From: Geodermatophilus nigrescens
GTDB lineage: Bacteria; Actinomycetota; Actinomycetes; Mycobacteriales; Geodermatophilaceae
DNA: 64,000 nt
Direction of reading: 5' to 3'
NCBI RefSeq assembly: GCF_900129495.1
Contig: NZ_FQVX01000006.1
Span: forward strand, 1-64,000
Positions 14,399 to 22,760 of this stretch are shown piece after piece. The notes under the pieces are model-generated. The model saw only the letters and a program-made list of their open reading frames with translations, made no database searches and had not been told where the DNA came from. A program made the position numbers and the translations under genes. Each line of letters starts with the position of its first letter. Positions within the stretch are counted from its first letter, which is position 1.

Positions 14399-16072
14399 TC
14401 ACAGCAGCCGGCGGCTGCCCTCGGCGACGACCCGCAGCCAGCGGTACCCGTAGCCGTCGAGCGTCAGCTCCACCGCGCCGTCGGCCCCGATCGGCGTGGA
14501 CTGGGTGACCAGCAGGTCCTCCAGCCGGTGCGAGGCGTCGCAGCCGTCGAGGGTGAGCGGCACGGTGCGCGGCTCGGGGCCGAGGTTGTGCACGGCCAGC
14601 AGCGTCCCGTCGTCCCACTCGCACACGTGCGCCAGCACCGACGCGTGCGGCTGCTCGAGCACCCGGAAGCTGCCCCAGCCGAGCTCCGGCGACTCCCGGT
14701 AGCGGCGGATGAGCAGCTTCATGAACGACAGCAGCGAGTCCTCGTCGCGGCGCTGGTCGCCGACGTTGACGAACTCCGGCGCGAAGCCGCCCTCGACCAC
14801 CGGCCCGGGCAGCCGGTCGGCGTCGGCGGTGGAGAAGCCCCCGTTCGTGCCCGCCGTCCACTGCATCGGCGTGCGTACGGCGAGGCGACCCTCGGCGGAG
14901 AGGTCCTCCCCCATGCCGATCTCCTCGCCGTAGAAGAGCACCGGCGTGCCGGGCAGCGAGAACAGCAGGCTGTAGACCATGCGGACCCGCCGCGGGTCGC
15001 CGTCGAGCATCGGTGGGAGGCGGCGGCGCAGGCCGCGGCCGTAGACCTGCATCCGCTCCTCGGGCCCGAAGGCGGCGAAGACCTCCTCGCGCTCGTCCTC
15101 GGAGAGCTTGTCGAGGGTGAGCTCGTCGTGGTTGCGCACGAACGTGGCCCACTGGCTGTCGGGGTCGACGAACGGGCGCTCCACCAGCGCCTTCACCAGC
15201 GGGCCGGCGTCGGCCCGGGCCAGCGACAGGTACATCGCCTGCATGCCGACGAAGTCGAAGAGCATCGTCAGCTCGTCGCCGTCGTCACCGCCGAAGAAGT
15301 CCCGCTGCTGCTCGTGCGGCAGGTTCACCTCGCCGAGCAGCACGCCGCTGCCGGTGCGCCGGCCGAGGAAGGAGCGCAGCGACCGCAGGTACTCGTGCGG
15401 GTCGGGGAACCGGTCGGCGTCGGCGCCGCCCTCGGTCTCCAGGAAGAAGGGGACGGCGTCGACGCGGAAGCCCGACAGGCCCAGCTGCAGCCAGAAGCCC
15501 ATGATCTTGGCGACCTCGTCGCGGACCCGCGGGTTGGTGACGTCGAGGTCGGGCTGCTCCTTGTAGAAGCGGTGCAGGTACCACTCCCCCGTCGGCTCGT
15601 TGAACGTCCAGACGGAGTCCTCCTGGTCGGGGAAGAGGACCTGGTCGGAGGTGTCCGGCGGCTCGTCGTCGCGCCAGACGTAGAAGTCGTGGAACGGGTC
15701 GTCCTTGCTGCGCCGGCCCTGCTGGAACCACGGGTGCTCGATCGAGGTGTGGTTGACGACGAGGTCGGCGATCACCCGGATGCCGCGGTCGTTGGCGGTG
15801 CGGATGACCTCGACCAGGTCGCCGTGGCTGCCCAGCCGGGGGTCGACGCCGTAGAAGTCGGTGATGTCGTAGCCGTCGTCGCGCTCGGCCGTCGGGTAGA
15901 AGGGCATGAGCCACAGGCAGGTGACGCCGAGGTCGGCGAGGTGGTCGATGCGCTGGGCGAGGCCCGCGAAGTCGCCGATGCCGTCGTCGTTCCAGTCCAG
16001 GTAGGTCTCGACGTCGAGGCAGTAGACGACGGCCGTCTTCCACCAGAGATCCGCGGTGTCGGTGATCTTCAC
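14399..16072 (-). CDS. GH13 alpha-amylase family enzyme, trehalose-synthase-like
   Basis: The 557-aa protein has all GH13 catalytic motifs: DLVVNH (103-108), nucleophile Asp205 in GFRVDAV, acid/base Glu248 in LLGEVN, and the transition-state Asp316 in FVRNHDE. The start WWKTAVVYCLDVETYLDWN and the short C-terminal beta domain match the trehalose-synthase/maltose-converting branch. It may interconvert maltose and trehalose or hydrolyse alpha-glucans. GTG 16072 is preferred over a TTG further up, which has no support. With the adjacent oxidoreductase and malQ it forms an alpha-glucan neighbourhood. Confidence 0.82.
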   Translation of the reverse strand: MKITDTADLWWKTAVVYCLDVETYLDWNDDGIGDFAGLAQRIDHLADLGVTCLWLMPFYPTAERDDGYDITDFYGVDPRLGSHGDLVEVIRTANDRGIRVIADLVVNHTSIEHPWFQQGRRSKDDPFHDFYVWRDDEPPDTSDQVLFPDQEDSVWTFNEPTGEWYLHRFYKEQPDLDVTNPRVRDEVAKIMGFWLQLGLSGFRVDAVPFFLETEGGADADRFPDPHEYLRSLRSFLGRRTGSGVLLGEVNLPHEQQRDFFGGDDGDELTMLFDFVGMQAMYLSLARADAGPLVKALVERPFVDPDSQWATFVRNHDELTLDKLSEDEREEVFAAFGPEERMQVYGRGLRRRLPPMLDGDPRRVRMVYSLLFSLPGTPVLFYGEEIGMGEDLSAEGRLAVRTPMQWTAGTNGGFSTADADRLPGPVVEGGFAPEFVNVGDQRRDEDSLLSFMKLLIRRYRESPELGWGSFRVLEQPHASVLAHVCEWDDGTLLAVHNLGPEPRTVPLTLDGCDASHRLEDLLVTQSTPIGADGAVELTLDGYGYRWLRVVAEGSRRLL

Positions 16073-16153
16073 GCGGCCGAGCCTGTCGACCCCGGGCGCG
16101 CGGGGCAACCGGACGACGCCGGTCCGCTCGGCCGGCGCCGATCCGGCGGGCGG

Positions 16154-17185
16154 CTACTTCAGGACGGCGGGCTGCGGCTCCTGCTGCGGCCGCAGCGGGC
16201 GCACCGACACCGCGGGCGCCGGGCGGGTGACGTCGAGCTGCGGCAGCACCTTCTCGCCGAACGCGTCGAGGAACGCCGTCTGCTCCTTGCCGACGTGGTG
16301 GATGTAGACCTGGTCGAAGCCGAGGTCGACGTACTCGTTGAGCCACGCGGCGTGCTGGCCGAGGTCGGAGGACACCCGGACCGCCTTGGTCACGTCCTCC
16401 GGGCGGACGTACTCGCTGGCCTGGTCGAACGCCGTCGTCGTGTCGAGGTCCCAGCACAGCGGCGGCGGGAACACGTTGCTGCGCCACTGGTCGTGGGCGA
16501 TCTCCAGCGCGCGGTCCTCGTCGGGGTCCCAGGAGACGTGCACCTGGATCGTCAGCGACCCCTGCCCGCCGGCGTCGCGGTAGGAGGCGATCACGTCGCG
16601 CAGGACGTCGTGCGGCTGGTTGATGGTGACCAGGCCGTCGGCCCAGTCGGCGTGCCGGCCGGCGGTGCGGGCGGTGACGGCGGGGGCGATGAGCGCCGGC
16701 TGCTGCTCGGGCAGCGTCCAGATCCGGGCGCGGTCGACGACGACGAGCCCGTCGTGGCTGACCTCCTCGCCGGCCAGCAGCGCGCGGATGACGTCGATGC
16801 ACTCGCGCAGCCGGGCGTCGCGGAGCGACTTGTCCGGCCAGACGTGCCCGGTGACGTGCTCGTTCATGGCCTCGCCGGAGCCCAGTGCCACCCAGAACCG
16901 GCCGGGGAACATGGCGCCGAGGGTGGCGATCGCCTGGGCGACGATCACCGGGTGGTAGCGCTGGCCGGGCGCGTTCACCGCGCCGAAGGGCAGCCCGGTG
17001 GTGGCCAGGGCCGCGCCCAGCCACGACCACGCGAACCCCGACTCCCCCTGCCGCGGGTTCCACGGGGTCAGGTGGTCGGAGCACATGGCGGCGGTGAAGC
17101 CGACCTGCTCGGCGTGCTGCGAGGCGGCGAGCAGGTCCGCGGGGTGGACCTGCTCGTGGGAGTTGTGGAAGCCGATCACGGTCAC
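16154..17185 (-). CDS. Luciferase-like flavin oxidoreductase (TIGR03885-type, probably not F420-dependent)
   Basis: The 343-aa TIM-barrel protein belongs to the bacterial luciferase-like (LLM) class, with CSDHLTPWNPRQGESGFAWS near the N-terminus and FPGRFWVALGSGEAMNEHV. These features recall the subfamily described as a probable non-F420 flavinoid oxidoreductase, which I recall as often lying beside trehalose-synthase-like genes, as here. Substrate and cofactor are unproven. It starts at GTG 17185 and lies 81 nt upstream of the GH13 gene on the same strand, so they are probably co-transcribed. Confidence 0.78.
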   Translation of the reverse strand: MTVIGFHNSHEQVHPADLLAASQHAEQVGFTAAMCSDHLTPWNPRQGESGFAWSWLGAALATTGLPFGAVNAPGQRYHPVIVAQAIATLGAMFPGRFWVALGSGEAMNEHVTGHVWPDKSLRDARLRECIDVIRALLAGEEVSHDGLVVVDRARIWTLPEQQPALIAPAVTARTAGRHADWADGLVTINQPHDVLRDVIASYRDAGGQGSLTIQVHVSWDPDEDRALEIAHDQWRSNVFPPPLCWDLDTTTAFDQASEYVRPEDVTKAVRVSSDLGQHAAWLNEYVDLGFDQVYIHHVGKEQTAFLDAFGEKVLPQLDVTRPAPAVSVRPLRPQQEPQPAVLK

Positions 17186-17246
17186 CGCTCGTGCCTACCG
17201 GAGTCGGCGGCCCCCGGCCACGGGACCGGTCCGTGCCGCAACCCGG

Positions 17247-17906
17247 TCAGCCGAGCAGGTCCGCGACGCGCGCCGGGGCGGTGGCGACGTCGAGGTGGGC
17301 GCCGCGCCCGTCGCCGGCGACCGGCCAGCCGCAGTCCCGGGCCGCCGCCGCGTCGCCGTCGTAGGACGCCGACAGGTGCACGTACCGGGCCGCGGCGGTC
17401 ACCGGCGGGACCTCGACCGGCGTCGACCACAGGTCGGCCGGCAGCCGGTGTCCCTCGGCGAGGACGGCGGCCCGCACGCCGGCGTCGGGCAGCAGCTCGC
17501 CCATCGCGTCGGGCCCCCACCAGGTCGTCCAGTCGGCCACCCGGCCGTCGTCGCCGGTGAGCGGGCCGACCAGCGCGCGGACGTCGGCCGGCCACCCCGC
17601 CGTCCCGGACGCGGGCGGGAGGACGGCGTCCAGCCACACCGCGCCGCCCGCCCCGGCCGCGGCGGCCACCGCGGGCAACACGATGCCCGCCCCGGAGAAG
17701 GCGACGGCGACGTCGGCGCGCGGGACGGCGGCGGCCCAGCGCCGGTCCCAGCCCGCGGCCGAGGGCGCGGACGACGCCGGGTCCTGCACCAGCCCCCGCA
17801 GGTCGGGCACGGCGACGGCCGCCCCGCGGGCGCGCAGCTCGTCGGCCAGCGGGCCGAGGACGGCGGGCCCGAGCAGGGGCGGGTGCACCAGCAGCCAGGT
17901 CGGCAC
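17247..17906 (-). CDS. Alpha/beta-hydrolase-fold protein of unknown substrate
   Basis: The 219-aa protein begins VPTWLLVHPPLLGPAVLGPL, an oxyanion-hole strand of the alpha/beta-hydrolase fold, and includes VAVAFSGAGIVLPAVAAAA in the nucleophile-elbow position (FSGAG instead of the usual GxSxG). The C-terminal part ends GDGRGAHLDVATAPARVADLL, carrying a likely catalytic His (GAHLD). The start is GTG 17906, preceded by a -10-like CAGACT ending 6 nt away; longer frames upstream have no homology. It may be co-transcribed with the oxidoreductase downstream. Confidence 0.65.
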   Translation of the reverse strand: MPTWLLVHPPLLGPAVLGPLADELRARGAAVAVPDLRGLVQDPASSAPSAAGWDRRWAAAVPRADVAVAFSGAGIVLPAVAAAAGAGGAVWLDAVLPPASGTAGWPADVRALVGPLTGDDGRVADWTTWWGPDAMGELLPDAGVRAAVLAEGHRLPADLWSTPVEVPPVTAAARYVHLSASYDGDAAAARDCGWPVAGDGRGAHLDVATAPARVADLLG

Positions 17907-17994
17907 GGCGCGAGTCTGCCCCCGCTCAGGGGAGAGAGCGGCACCACGCCGCGTCTGCGCTGCGATCAGCCGCGCGCGCCGTGAGGATCGGGGG

Positions 17995-19884
17995 GTGACA
18001 CGCACCCCCAGCACCGACCGGTGGGGCATCGACGCCACCTGGCTCGACGCCCTCGACGAGGAACACGAGGTCGCCCAGGCCACCATCGACCGCCTGCGGG
18101 AGGTGATCGGCGAGCCGCCGGAGGACCTCGAGGAGCGCGCGCCCATCGTGGCCCGGCCCGGGGACGTCCTGGAGGTCGACGAGGCCGAGGTGACCCTGGA
18201 GGACGGCTCCTCCCGGCACGTGGACGGCGAGCTGCCCGCCGACTTCCCGCTCGGCTACCACTGGCTGCAGGCGCCCGGCGGGCCGCGGCGGCGGCTGGTC
18301 GTCTCCCCGGGCCGCTGCTGGCTGCCGGAGGAACGCGCCTGGGGGTGGGCGGTGCAGCTCTACGCCACCCGCAGCCGCGCGAGCTGGGGCATCGGCGACC
18401 TCGCCGACCTCCGCGCGGTCCGCGAGATGGCCGCGGACCAGGGCGCGGGCTTCGTGCTCATCAACCCGCTGCACGCTGTCGCCCCCACCCCGGAGCAGGA
18501 GGCCAGCCCCTACCTGCCGGCCACCCGCCGCTTCCGCAACCCGCTGTACCTGCGGGTCGCCGAGGTGCCCGGCGCCGACCGGGTCGACCTCGACGACGAC
18601 GCGGGCCGCGCGCTCAACGACGGCGAGCTCGTCGACCGCGACGCGATCTGGGCGCGCAAGCGCGAGGTGCTGCGCCGGGTGTTCGACGCCACCGGCCGCG
18701 ACGAGCCGGCCTTCCCCGACTGGTGGTGGCACCAGGGCCAGAAGCTGCAGGACTGGGCCACCTGGTGCGCCCTCGCCGACGCCCACGGCCCCGACTGGCA
18801 CGCCTGGCCCGAGGAGCTGCAGGACCCGCGCAGCGACGCCGTCGGCCGGTTCGTCGCCGACCACGAGCGCGACGTCGCCTTCCACGCCTGGCTGCAGTGG
18901 TGCCTGTCGCGCCAGCTCGAGCAGGCCACCGAGGGCATGACCGTCATCCAGGACCTGCCGATCGGCGTCGCCGGCGGCGGCGCGGACGCCTGGACCTGGC
19001 AGGGCGTGCTCGCGCAGGGCGCCACGGTCGGCGCGCCCCCGGACGAGTTCAACTCGCAGGGCCAGGACTGGGGCTCCCCGCCGCTGGTCCCGTGGCGGCT
19101 GCGGGCGTGGGACTACGAGCCGTTCGTCGAGTCGATCCGCGCCACGATGGCCGGCGCCGGCGGCCTGCGCATCGACCACGTCATGGGCCTGTTCCGGCTG
19201 TGGTGGGTGCCCACCGGCGGCTCCGCGGCCGACGGTGCCTACGTCCGCTACCCCGCCGAGGACCTGCTCGACATCGTCGCGCTGGAGAGCCACCGGGCGC
19301 AGGCGGTCGTCGTCGGCGAGGACCTCGGGACGGTCGAGGACGGCGTCCGGGAGGCCCTGGCCGAGCACGGGATCCTCAGCTACCGGCTGCTGTGGTTCGA
19401 GGACGACGACCCGGCCGAGTGGCCCGAGGAGGCCATGGCCGCCATCTCCACGCACGACCTCCCGACGGTCGCCGGGCTGTGGAGCGGGGCCGACGTCGAG
19501 GAGCAGCGCCGGTACGGCACGGGCACCGACGAGGAGCTCGAGCGCGGCCGGGCGTCGCTGCTCGAGCGCCTGCCCGGGCTGCGGAAGAACGCGAGGCCGG
19601 AGACGGCGGTCAAGCGGGCGCACGAGCTGCTCGGCCGGGCGCCGTCGCTGCTGCTGTCGGCCACGCTCGACGACGCCCTCGCCGAACGCCGCCGCCCGAA
19701 CATGCCGGGCACCACCGACCGGCCCAACTGGTCGCTGCCGCTGCCGGTGACCGTGGAGGACCTCTCCGGGCACGCGCTGCTGAAGGAGGTGGCGCGCACC
19801 CTGGCCGACGGCGTCCGCGCGACCACCGACCCGGAGGAGGACGCCATCGGCGAGCAGCCCGGCGGCGAGGCCTCCCGGGACTGA
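17995..19884 (+). CDS. malQ: 4-alpha-glucanotransferase (amylomaltase, GH77)
   Basis: The 629-aa enzyme transfers alpha-1,4-glucan segments between maltooligosaccharides. The GH77 signatures are clear: the nucleophile in LRIDHVMGLFRLWW, the acid/base in VVVGEDLGTV, the third carboxylate in ISTHDLPTV, and SRASWGIGDLADLR near residue 130. The N-terminal 70 residues form the extra beta domain seen in actinobacterial MalQ. The start is GTG 17995, with GAGG about 10 nt upstream. It is divergent from the hydrolase gene and ends at a strong hairpin. Confidence 0.92.
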   Translation: MTRTPSTDRWGIDATWLDALDEEHEVAQATIDRLREVIGEPPEDLEERAPIVARPGDVLEVDEAEVTLEDGSSRHVDGELPADFPLGYHWLQAPGGPRRRLVVSPGRCWLPEERAWGWAVQLYATRSRASWGIGDLADLRAVREMAADQGAGFVLINPLHAVAPTPEQEASPYLPATRRFRNPLYLRVAEVPGADRVDLDDDAGRALNDGELVDRDAIWARKREVLRRVFDATGRDEPAFPDWWWHQGQKLQDWATWCALADAHGPDWHAWPEELQDPRSDAVGRFVADHERDVAFHAWLQWCLSRQLEQATEGMTVIQDLPIGVAGGGADAWTWQGVLAQGATVGAPPDEFNSQGQDWGSPPLVPWRLRAWDYEPFVESIRATMAGAGGLRIDHVMGLFRLWWVPTGGSAADGAYVRYPAEDLLDIVALESHRAQAVVVGEDLGTVEDGVREALAEHGILSYRLLWFEDDDPAEWPEEAMAAISTHDLPTVAGLWSGADVEEQRRYGTGTDEELERGRASLLERLPGLRKNARPETAVKRAHELLGRAPSLLLSATLDDALAERRRPNMPGTTDRPNWSLPLPVTVEDLSGHALLKEVARTLADGVRATTDPEEDAIGEQPGGEASRD

Positions 19885-19901
19885 GCAGCCCCGCAGACGC
19901 C

Positions 19902-19936
19902 TCCGGCGCGGCACCCCTCTCGGGTGCCGCGCCGGA
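19902..19936. terminator. Terminator between malQ and the nuclease gene
   Basis: A perfect 15-bp stem (19902-19916 with 19922-19936, loop CTCTC) lies between the convergent stops of malQ (19884) and the nuclease (19955), so it can serve both strands. Confidence 0.75.
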
Positions 19937-19954
19937 CGCGTTCTCAGGTGCGGA

Positions 19955-22570
19955 CTACGACTCGCGGCCGTCCTGCTCGCCGCTGCCGGCGCCGCGGCCC
20001 TGGGTCAGGACGTCGCTCGCGCCGGGGCCGCCGACGAGCGTGTCGTCGCCGTTCCCGCCCTCGAGGGTGTCGACGCCGAACCCGCCGAGCAGCACGTCGT
20101 TGCCGTTCTCCCCGGCCAGCCGGTCGGTGCCGGCGCCGCCGCAGATGACGTCGTCGCCGTTGCCGCCGGTGATCACGTCGTCGCCGCCGAGGCCCATGAT
20201 CACGTCGACGCCGTTGGTGCCGCGCAGCGTGTCGTTCCCGGCCGTGCCGCGGATCGTCGGGACGAGGCCGTTGCAGCGCTCGGCCAGGTCGATGCCGAAC
20301 ACGATCGGGTCGTGGTCGCTGGAGCGGTAGGGGTCAGCCGCGTACAGGGCCCGGTCGCCCGTGTACTGGTAGGCGAACGACTCGACCGAGTTGATGTTCC
20401 AGTGCGCCAGGTCGGTCACCTTCGCGGTGAGCTCCGCCGTCGCCATCGCGTGGTCCAGCGAGCCGGACATGTCGTCGAAGACGTAGCTGTAGCGGCCCTC
20501 GTCGAAGCGCTCGCCGAGGTCGGTGAAGCCCGCCTGGCGCAGCCGCTCGATCGGGTCCTCCTGGGTGTAGGCGTTGAGGTCACCCATGAGGACGACGTCG
20601 CGGTCGCCCGTGCGGTCGGCGATGGCCTGCGCGAACGCCGCCACCGACGCCGCCTGGCGGACGCGGTCGCCGTTCCACTGGCCCTGGCCGTCACCGGCGT
20701 CCACGTTGTCGCCGGTCGCGTCGCCGGCGCTCTTGGACTTGAAGTGGTTGGCGATGACGGTGAACGCGTCGCCGTCCTTGACGAAGGTCTGCGCCTGCGG
20801 CTCGCGGGCGTTGGACCAGACCGACTCGTCGACGAGCCCGGCCGGGTCACCGACCGGCTGGACGACGTCGTTGCGGTAGATGATCCCGTTGCGGATCACG
20901 TCCCGGTCGACGCCGTAGAGCTCGCGCGGCATCGGCACGTAGCTCCAGACCTCGGCGCCCGCGGCCGCGTTCAGCCGGCGCACCAGGTCGGCGAGCGCGG
21001 TATCGGCGTTGCCGGGGGTCAGGCCGGTGGAGTCGGTGTCCTCGATCTCCAGCAGGCTGACGACGTCGGCGTCGAGCGCAGCGATGGCCGGGACGATCTT
21101 GCCGGCCTGCCGCTCGAACTCCTCGGCGTTGCGAGCGCCGCGGCCGACGCTCTGGTCGAAGGTCAGGAAGTAGTTCAGCACGTTGAACGCACCGATCTGC
21201 ACGTCGCCGCGGACCGCGTCGGGCGCCGCCGGGCGGGTGTTCTGCGGAGCGAAGACGCCGTCCGCGGTGCCGTCGGCCGGCTGCAGCCGCCACTGGTTGA
21301 AGCCGTAGCCGAGGACCACCGGCTCGGTGAAGGTGAGCTCGTCGCCCACCCGGACCGGGGTGGACGGCGACAGGTACGGCCGCGTCGTGGTGGTGACCCG
21401 GGCGCTGAGCCCGTCGTCGAGGACGATGCGCCGCAGGGTGTTGGCGGTCATGACCGCCGCGGCCTCCGGGGTGCCCGGGCGGGCGACCTCGGTGGGCTGC
21501 ACGAGGACGCCGCCCTCGGAGAGGGTGAGCTCGCCGAAGCTGGTGAGGTCGAAGACCTCGCTCACGGTGAGCGTGTCCACGGGCGCGACGAGCATGCCCT
21601 CGAGGCGCTCGCGGGCGGCGTCGTCGGCCGGCAGGTCGAGCGGGGCCGCGTCGGGGAGGTCCTCGGCGGAGCCCTCGGCGCAGACCGCCACGTCCTGGCG
21701 GCTGGTGAGCTGCGTCTGGCCGCCGAACTCGGTCACCTCGCCGGTGACGGCGACCGTGTCGCCCAGGTCCACCGCGACGGGGCTGAACACGAAGACGCCG
21801 TCGGAGGTGGCCGCGTCGCCGTCGCCGTCGACGTCCTGCAGGTAGAAGCCGCTGAAGCCCGCGACGTCGCCGACGACGGTGCCCCGGACGGTGACCTGCC
21901 GCCCGACGAGCGGGCTGGTGGCGCCGGTGCCCTGGACGGCGCCGATCTCGTGCGTCGGTGCGACGTCGCAGACGGGGGTGGCCGGCTGCGGCGGCGTGGT
22001 GGTGCCCCCGGCGTTCAGCGCCCCGGGGGTCGCCGTGGCGGGACCGGCCCAGACGAGCTTGTCGGTCGCCGCGTCGTAGGTGCGCGAGAGCGACTGCCCG
22101 ACCGGCTCCGTGCCGGCCTCGCTCACGCCGATGTCGGTGCTCGTCCTGCCCGAGGCGGTGGAGTTGGTCGCGGCGAACACGCCCTCGTACGACAGGAACT
22201 CGACGACCTGACCGTCCCGGACGAGCGCCACGCCGTCCGGGGATCCGTTCTGCAGCGTGCCCGTGTAGTTCACGACCCCGACACCGACGCCGTTCGGGGC
22301 GACGGGGTCGCTGTCGTAGCGCTGCCCGTTCGAGCCGTTGTACAGCTCGACGGTCCAGCCCGTCGTAGGCGATCCGGCGGGGAAGGTGACCTCCACGAAC
22401 TCGCCGGCGTCGGCGCCGTCGTTGTCGTAGTGGATCTCGGAGATGAACGGCTGGGACGGCGGTGCGGCCGAGGCGACCGTGGGGAGACCCACGACGGCGA
22501 TGGACGCGGCGGCGGTGCCGAGTGCCATCCGGCGCGCGAGCACGCGCCGGTCGGGCGGGAGGAGGTGCAC
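19955..22570 (-). CDS. Secreted ExeM/NucH-type extracellular endonuclease with RTX calcium-binding repeats
   Basis: The 871-aa protein starts at GTG 22570 (AGAGG ribosome-binding site) with a twin-arginine-like signal (RRVLARRMALGTAAA, cleavage near ASA-AP). A lamin-tail-like domain follows (SEIHYDNDGADAGEFVEV), then an OB-fold region (VRGTVVGDVAGFSGFYLQDV) and an endonuclease/exonuclease/phosphatase domain with GAFNVLNYF, LLEIED, NHFKSK, MGDLNAY and SSDHDPIVFG. The last 105 residues are RTX-type nonapeptide repeats (GGNGDDVICGGAG). It should degrade extracellular nucleic acid in a calcium-dependent way. It is divergent from a secreted 5'-nucleotidase across a PHO-box-like site. Confidence 0.88.
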   Translation of the reverse strand: MHLLPPDRRVLARRMALGTAAASIAVVGLPTVASAAPPSQPFISEIHYDNDGADAGEFVEVTFPAGSPTTGWTVELYNGSNGQRYDSDPVAPNGVGVGVVNYTGTLQNGSPDGVALVRDGQVVEFLSYEGVFAATNSTASGRTSTDIGVSEAGTEPVGQSLSRTYDAATDKLVWAGPATATPGALNAGGTTTPPQPATPVCDVAPTHEIGAVQGTGATSPLVGRQVTVRGTVVGDVAGFSGFYLQDVDGDGDAATSDGVFVFSPVAVDLGDTVAVTGEVTEFGGQTQLTSRQDVAVCAEGSAEDLPDAAPLDLPADDAARERLEGMLVAPVDTLTVSEVFDLTSFGELTLSEGGVLVQPTEVARPGTPEAAAVMTANTLRRIVLDDGLSARVTTTTRPYLSPSTPVRVGDELTFTEPVVLGYGFNQWRLQPADGTADGVFAPQNTRPAAPDAVRGDVQIGAFNVLNYFLTFDQSVGRGARNAEEFERQAGKIVPAIAALDADVVSLLEIEDTDSTGLTPGNADTALADLVRRLNAAAGAEVWSYVPMPRELYGVDRDVIRNGIIYRNDVVQPVGDPAGLVDESVWSNAREPQAQTFVKDGDAFTVIANHFKSKSAGDATGDNVDAGDGQGQWNGDRVRQAASVAAFAQAIADRTGDRDVVLMGDLNAYTQEDPIERLRQAGFTDLGERFDEGRYSYVFDDMSGSLDHAMATAELTAKVTDLAHWNINSVESFAYQYTGDRALYAADPYRSSDHDPIVFGIDLAERCNGLVPTIRGTAGNDTLRGTNGVDVIMGLGGDDVITGGNGDDVICGGAGTDRLAGENGNDVLLGGFGVDTLEGGNGDDTLVGGPGASDVLTQGRGAGSGEQDGRES

Positions 22571-22683
22571 GGAGGTCCTCTCGGATGGTGACGGAACGGT
22601 CCCACCGTAGACACCCATCGTGACGGCTACGCTGACGGCCGGTGACACCCCGGCGACGATGAGCGAGCGGTTCGTCGGCGCCC

Positions 22684-22716
22684 GCTCACCTGCCGGTCAC
22701 GGTCCCGTCACCTCCG
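22684..22716 (+). promoter_or_regulatory. Three 11-bp PHO-box-like repeats between nuclease and 5'-nucleotidase
   Basis: GCTCACCTGCC (22684-22694), GGTCACGGTCC (22695-22705) and CGTCACCTCCG (22706-22716) are head-to-tail 11-bp units sharing TCAC at the same phase, the architecture of actinobacterial PhoP sites. They end 44 nt before the 5'-nucleotidase ATG and point toward it. Less regular GTCAC/GTCAG motifs face the nuclease at about 22600-22650. Confidence 0.6.
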
Positions 22717-22760
22717 TGAGGGACCGTTCCCCAGCCCGCACCCCCGACCTCCGGAGCGTC

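Noticed and set aside
14528..17560. A 1,010-codon open frame on the plus strand opposite the GH13 and oxidoreductase genes
   Set aside because: Val/Asp/Ala/Arg-rich translation with no domain; the opposite strand carries intact catalytic motifs.
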